Positions 62,078 through 64,000 of a DNA stretch of 64,000 nucleotides are shown piece by piece. The notes below the pieces were generated by a model. The model saw only the letters and a program-made list of their open reading frames with translations. It was not told where the DNA came from and did not search any database. This DNA comes from Billgrantia saliphila (GTDB lineage Bacteria > Pseudomonadota > Gammaproteobacteria > Pseudomonadales > Halomonadaceae), in the NCBI RefSeq assembly GCF_002930105.1, contig NZ_PJRN01000016.1:34617-98616 (forward strand), given 5' to 3'. Every line of letters begins with the position of its first letter. The first letter of the stretch is position 1. Position numbers and translations under genes: made by a program.

Positions 62078-63364
62078 TTGAGCGACGACTTCCCTTTGGG
62101 ATTGCTGTTCAGCCTGCTTTTCCTACTCGTCTGTCTTTCCGCTTTCTTCTCGAGCTCAGAGACCGGCATGATGTCGATCAACCGCTATCGGCTGAATCAC
62201 GAGGCCAACAGCGGTGACCGCCGGGCTAGCCGGGTCCTGCGCCTGCTGGCGCGTCCCGATCGGCTGATCGGGGTGATTCTGATCGGCAACAATTTCGTCA
62301 ACAATCTGGCCGCGTCCATCGCTACCATCATCGCCATTCACTTCTTCGGTGAAGTGACCGGCCCCGCAGTGGCCACCACGTTGTTGACCGTCATCATCCT
62401 GATCTTCGCCGAGGTCACTCCCAAGACCTATGCCGCGATCAAGCCGGAGCGCATCGCCTATCCCACTTCGCGCGCCCTGGAACCGCTGCTCAAACTCCTC
62501 TATCCGCTGGTATGGTTGGTCAACGTGATCTCCAACGGCCTGCTGCGACTGCTCGGCGTGAAGGAGATCGAAGGAGGCACTGATAACCTGACCCGCGACG
62601 AGCTACGCACCATCGTGCACGAGGCCGGCACGCTGATTCCTCATCGTCACCAGGCGATGCTGCTGTCGATCCTCGACCTGGAGAACGTCACGGTCAACGA
62701 CATCATGGTGCCGCGTCACGAGGTGGTAGGGATCGACCTAGATGACGAGCTGGAAGCCATCCTGACGCAGATCCGCACCAGCCAGCACACGCGCCTGCCG
62801 GTCTTCAAGGGCGACATCAACAACATCATCGGCATGTTGCATCTACGCAACGCGGCTCGCTTCCTGTCCCGCAGCGAAGTAACCAAGGCGGCGATCGTGC
62901 AGGAAGCCCGAGAGCCCTACTTCATTCCCGAATCGACGCCGCTGCATACCCAACTGCTCAACTTCCAGAAGCAGAAGCGGCGGATCGGCATTGTGGTCGA
63001 CGAATACGGAGACGTGGAGGGCCTGGTTACCCTGGAGGACATTCTCGAGGAGATCGTCGGCGAGTTCACCACCGACGTTGCCGGTCAGGATCAGGATATT
63101 CATCGCCTGGACGACGGCAGTCACGTGATAGACGGCACGGCCAACATTCGCGACATCAACCGCTCGCTGGGCTGGCAGTTGCCCACGGATGGACCCAAGA
63201 CCCTCAACGGTCTCATCCTCGAACACCTCGAAGCCTTCCCCGAAGGGCCGACCTGCCTGCAGATCGGCGCGGTGCGCATGGAAATCCTCGACGTGCGCGA
63301 CAATCTGATCACCTCGGCTCGCTGCTGGCCGGCCACGCGTACCGGGCGCCAGCGTCAGTCGTGA
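62078..63364 (+). CDS. HlyC/CorC family transporter (DUF21-CBS-CorC)
   Basis: A 428-residue membrane protein of the CNNM/CorC family, implicated in Mg2+/Co2+ efflux. The DUF21 domain spans residues 1-190 with four helices (LLFSLLFLLVCLSAFFSSSE opening, FVNNLAASIATIIAIHFFG); two CBS modules follow (VNDIMVPRHEVVGIDLDDEL and QKRRIGIVVDEYGDVEGLVT) and then the CorC_HlyC domain (EEIVGEFTTDVAG; NRSLGWQLPTDGPKTLNGLI). TTG 62078 is the start because no ATG or GTG lies before the first helix and GAGG is 11 bases upstream. Converges with the acyltransferase gene, overlapping by ten bases. Confidence 0.9.
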   Translation: MSDDFPLGLLFSLLFLLVCLSAFFSSSETGMMSINRYRLNHEANSGDRRASRVLRLLARPDRLIGVILIGNNFVNNLAASIATIIAIHFFGEVTGPAVATTLLTVIILIFAEVTPKTYAAIKPERIAYPTSRALEPLLKLLYPLVWLVNVISNGLLRLLGVKEIEGGTDNLTRDELRTIVHEAGTLIPHRHQAMLLSILDLENVTVNDIMVPRHEVVGIDLDDELEAILTQIRTSQHTRLPVFKGDINNIIGMLHLRNAARFLSRSEVTKAAIVQEAREPYFIPESTPLHTQLLNFQKQKRRIGIVVDEYGDVEGLVTLEDILEEIVGEFTTDVAGQDQDIHRLDDGSHVIDGTANIRDINRSLGWQLPTDGPKTLNGLILEHLEAFPEGPTCLQIGAVRMEILDVRDNLITSARCWPATRTGRQRQS

Positions 63365-64000
63365 TCGCGCCGGGACGATGCGACCTCGAGCGGACACACC
63401 CAGCGATCGGCTTCGGCCTTGAGCGCGCGCACTCTCGCTTCCATCCGATCGCGTCGCGCTAGACGCGGCGGAATCGGCTCACCGAAACAAAGCGCCACCC
63501 GGGCACGAAAGCGTCGCGGCGGCTTGGTCAGTGCACGTCCGCCATGATGGGAGGTCCAGGATCCCCACAGCCCTGCCAGCCCCGCGGGAACCACCGGCAC
63601 GGGATCCCGCGCCAGGATCGTCTCCAGCCCGCGACGAAACGTCTGCACGTCACCGTCCGGCGTCAACCGCCCCTCGGGAAACAGCATGACCACCTCGCCG
63701 CTGCGAAGCGCCCGGCTGACCTCCTGCAGCGCTCGCCGCACACTACCGGGATCGCGCCGGTCGGATTCCACCGGTATCGCGCCCACCAGACGGAACAGCC
63801 AGTTGAGCCAGGGCGACTCGTAGATCGGTCGGTCCATCAGGAAGCGCAGTGGTCGCGGGCTGGCACCGCCGATGACCAACGCATCCATGAAACTAACGTG
63901 ATTGCAGACCACAATGGCCGCCCCTTTGGCGGGGATATGCTGAAGTCCGCGCAGCCGGAACCGATAGCAGCAGTGCACCAGCAGGAAGATCAGGCGTCGT
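63355..64000 (-). CDS. PlsC-type 1-acylglycerol-3-phosphate acyltransferase, 5' end outside window
   Basis: The frame is open to the last base and the gene continues outside. About 215 residues are visible. VVCNHVSFMDALVIGG carries the NHxxxxD catalytic motif; MLFPEGRLTPDGDVQTFRRG is the EGT-like substrate motif with LFPEGR, and PVVPAGLAGLWG follows. The residues at the window edge (RRLIFLLVHCCYRFRLRGL) look like the end of a hydrophobic segment before the domain, so it could be a stand-alone enzyme with a membrane anchor or the C-terminal half of an MFS-acyltransferase (LplT-Aas like) fusion. Makes or repairs phospholipids. Confidence 0.87.
   Translation of the reverse strand, partial: RRLIFLLVHCCYRFRLRGLQHIPAKGAAIVVCNHVSFMDALVIGGASPRPLRFLMDRPIYESPWLNWLFRLVGAIPVESDRRDPGSVRRALQEVSRALRSGEVVMLFPEGRLTPDGDVQTFRRGLETILARDPVPVVPAGLAGLWGSWTSHHGGRALTKPPRRFRARVALCFGEPIPPRLARRDRMEARVRALKAEADRWVCPLEVASSRRDHD

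Overview
The window is a 64 kb piece of a GC-rich gammaproteobacterial chromosome. Gene order matches Pseudomonas and Halomonas blocks (xerD-dsbC-hom-thrC; rpsP-rimM-trmD-rplS with ffh; radC-rpmB-rpmG-mutM; coaBC-dut-algC-argB-slmA; lysS-prfB). Acidic proteins, including FtsY with a very acidic N-terminal arm, and the intergenic repeat style suggest a halophilic Halomonadaceae member. That placement is inference, because no rRNA gene is present.

Layout. 1-4.8 kb: dapD (5' end outside the window), dapE and a small companion, then a membrane-anchored cold-shock-domain protein, slyX, trxB and a Cys-rich mini-protein. 5-14.8 kb: acnA, an apparently orphan siderophore-binding lipoprotein-like/periplasmic protein with a Fur-like site, NAD-malic enzyme, a YeeE/YedE sulfur transporter, trpS, ald. 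14.4-24.1 kb: thioesterase, DUF2007 protein, rlmI, mutM, rpmG, rpmB, radC, then coaBC, dut, algC, argB, slmA. 24.1-35.7 kb: rpoH, ftsX-ftsE-ftsY, rsmD, zapB-like, rimI/HolD-like/bolA, a DHA2 exporter, lysS and frameshifted prfB. 36-41 kb: an oligopeptide ABC importer with a fused double ATPase. 41-50.3 kb is the accessory part: lysR/wrbA, a small SDR-like protein and a VOC protein in lower-GC DNA, a FadL porin, a MerR-controlled metal P-type ATPase with a 24-residue coupled microprotein, a second VOC protein and a frameshifted YitT gene. 50.4-64 kb: RecJ-like exonuclease, thrC, hom, dsbC, xerD, rplS, trmD, rimM, rpsP, ffh, ypjD, a CorC/HlyC transporter and a PlsC-type acyltransferase (5' end outside).

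Most genes are housekeeping, in short operons separated by strong hairpin terminators. Functional links include lysine/peptidoglycan precursor synthesis (dapD, dapE), threonine synthesis (hom, thrC), protein targeting (ffh, ftsY), division (ftsEX, slmA, zapB-like), translation termination (prfB with its autoregulatory frameshift), and metal export (merR, copA, microprotein).

No complete undescribed system such as a defence island is evident. The most interesting items are: a 274-bp inverted-repeat element inserted precisely in the mutM stop codon that recreates TAG; a two-copy hairpin repeat whose stems differ in a compensating way; the 24-residue membrane protein coupled to the metal ATPase; a remnant of a glutathionyl-hydroquinone reductase overlapping the wrbA end; and a competing-hairpin leader before the CorC-type gene.
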